This document shows, one piece after another, positions 5,693 through 5,694 of a DNA stretch of 5,694 nucleotides. Under the pieces are notes generated by a model. The model ran no database searches, had not been told where the DNA came from, and saw nothing but the letters and a program-made list of their open reading frames with translations. Made by a program: the position numbers and the translations under genes. Source of the DNA: an uncultured Kineothrix sp. GTDB taxonomy: Bacteria > Bacillota > Clostridia > Lachnospirales > Lachnospiraceae. Location of the stretch: assembly GCA_910587275.1 (NCBI GenBank), contig CAJUMD010000147.1, forward strand, positions 1 through 5,694, read 5' to 3'. Positions within the stretch are counted from its first letter, which is position 1. Each line of letters starts with the position of its first letter.

Positions 5693-5694
5693 GA

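Noticed and set aside
1..5694. CRISPR array, tRNA or rRNA gene, riboswitch, or a defence or biosynthetic cluster
   Set aside because: No repeated spacer pattern, no RNA-gene signature, and no gene set of that kind was found on either strand.

Overview
The window reads as chromosomal DNA of a gut-type Clostridia, most likely Lachnospiraceae. This rests on moderate G+C, GGAGG-type ribosome binding sites, a Clostridia-type M18 aminopeptidase, a methyl-accepting chemotaxis protein (MCP) and a Csp-like subtilase. The family placement is an inference; there is no rRNA or other marker to prove it. All convincing genes are on the plus strand.

Layout: 1-99 is an AT-rich leader. 100-1404 is a complete M18 metallo-aminopeptidase with every metal and catalytic residue in place. 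1405-1551 holds an 18-bp palindrome (1436-1453) followed by a good extended -10 promoter (1461-1488). 1552-3012 is an MCP with six predicted membrane helices, no extracytoplasmic sensor and a canonical signalling tip. 3005-3435 holds the remains of a small unrecognised gene: coding-like sequence switches between frames, and only the last 79 codons are open. 3466-5310 is an S8 (subtilisin-like) peptidase of the Csp-like type, with an intact Asp/His/Ser triad.

The most interesting structure is at the 3' end of the peptidase gene. A segment of about 160-166 bp (5217-5382) has 22-bp terminal inverted repeats matching at 19 of 22 positions. It folds back on itself along its whole length around a central hairpin (5295-5308). 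It has no transposase and looks like a foldback MITE. It lies across the end of the gene and supplies the last 30 codons and the stop codon of the present reading frame. Joining the flanks under a TA-duplication model places a TAA stop exactly at the insertion point. Under another model, a piece of the older C-terminus survives downstream (5391-5464). An intrinsic terminator follows at 5474-5516.

The last 180 bases hold only a possible 24-codon peptide and a pair of 8-bp direct repeats. The genes do not form an obvious pathway. The aminopeptidase is probably housekeeping peptide turnover, the MCP starts its own transcript, and the broken gene and the peptidase may be read through from the MCP promoter because no terminator is visible between them.
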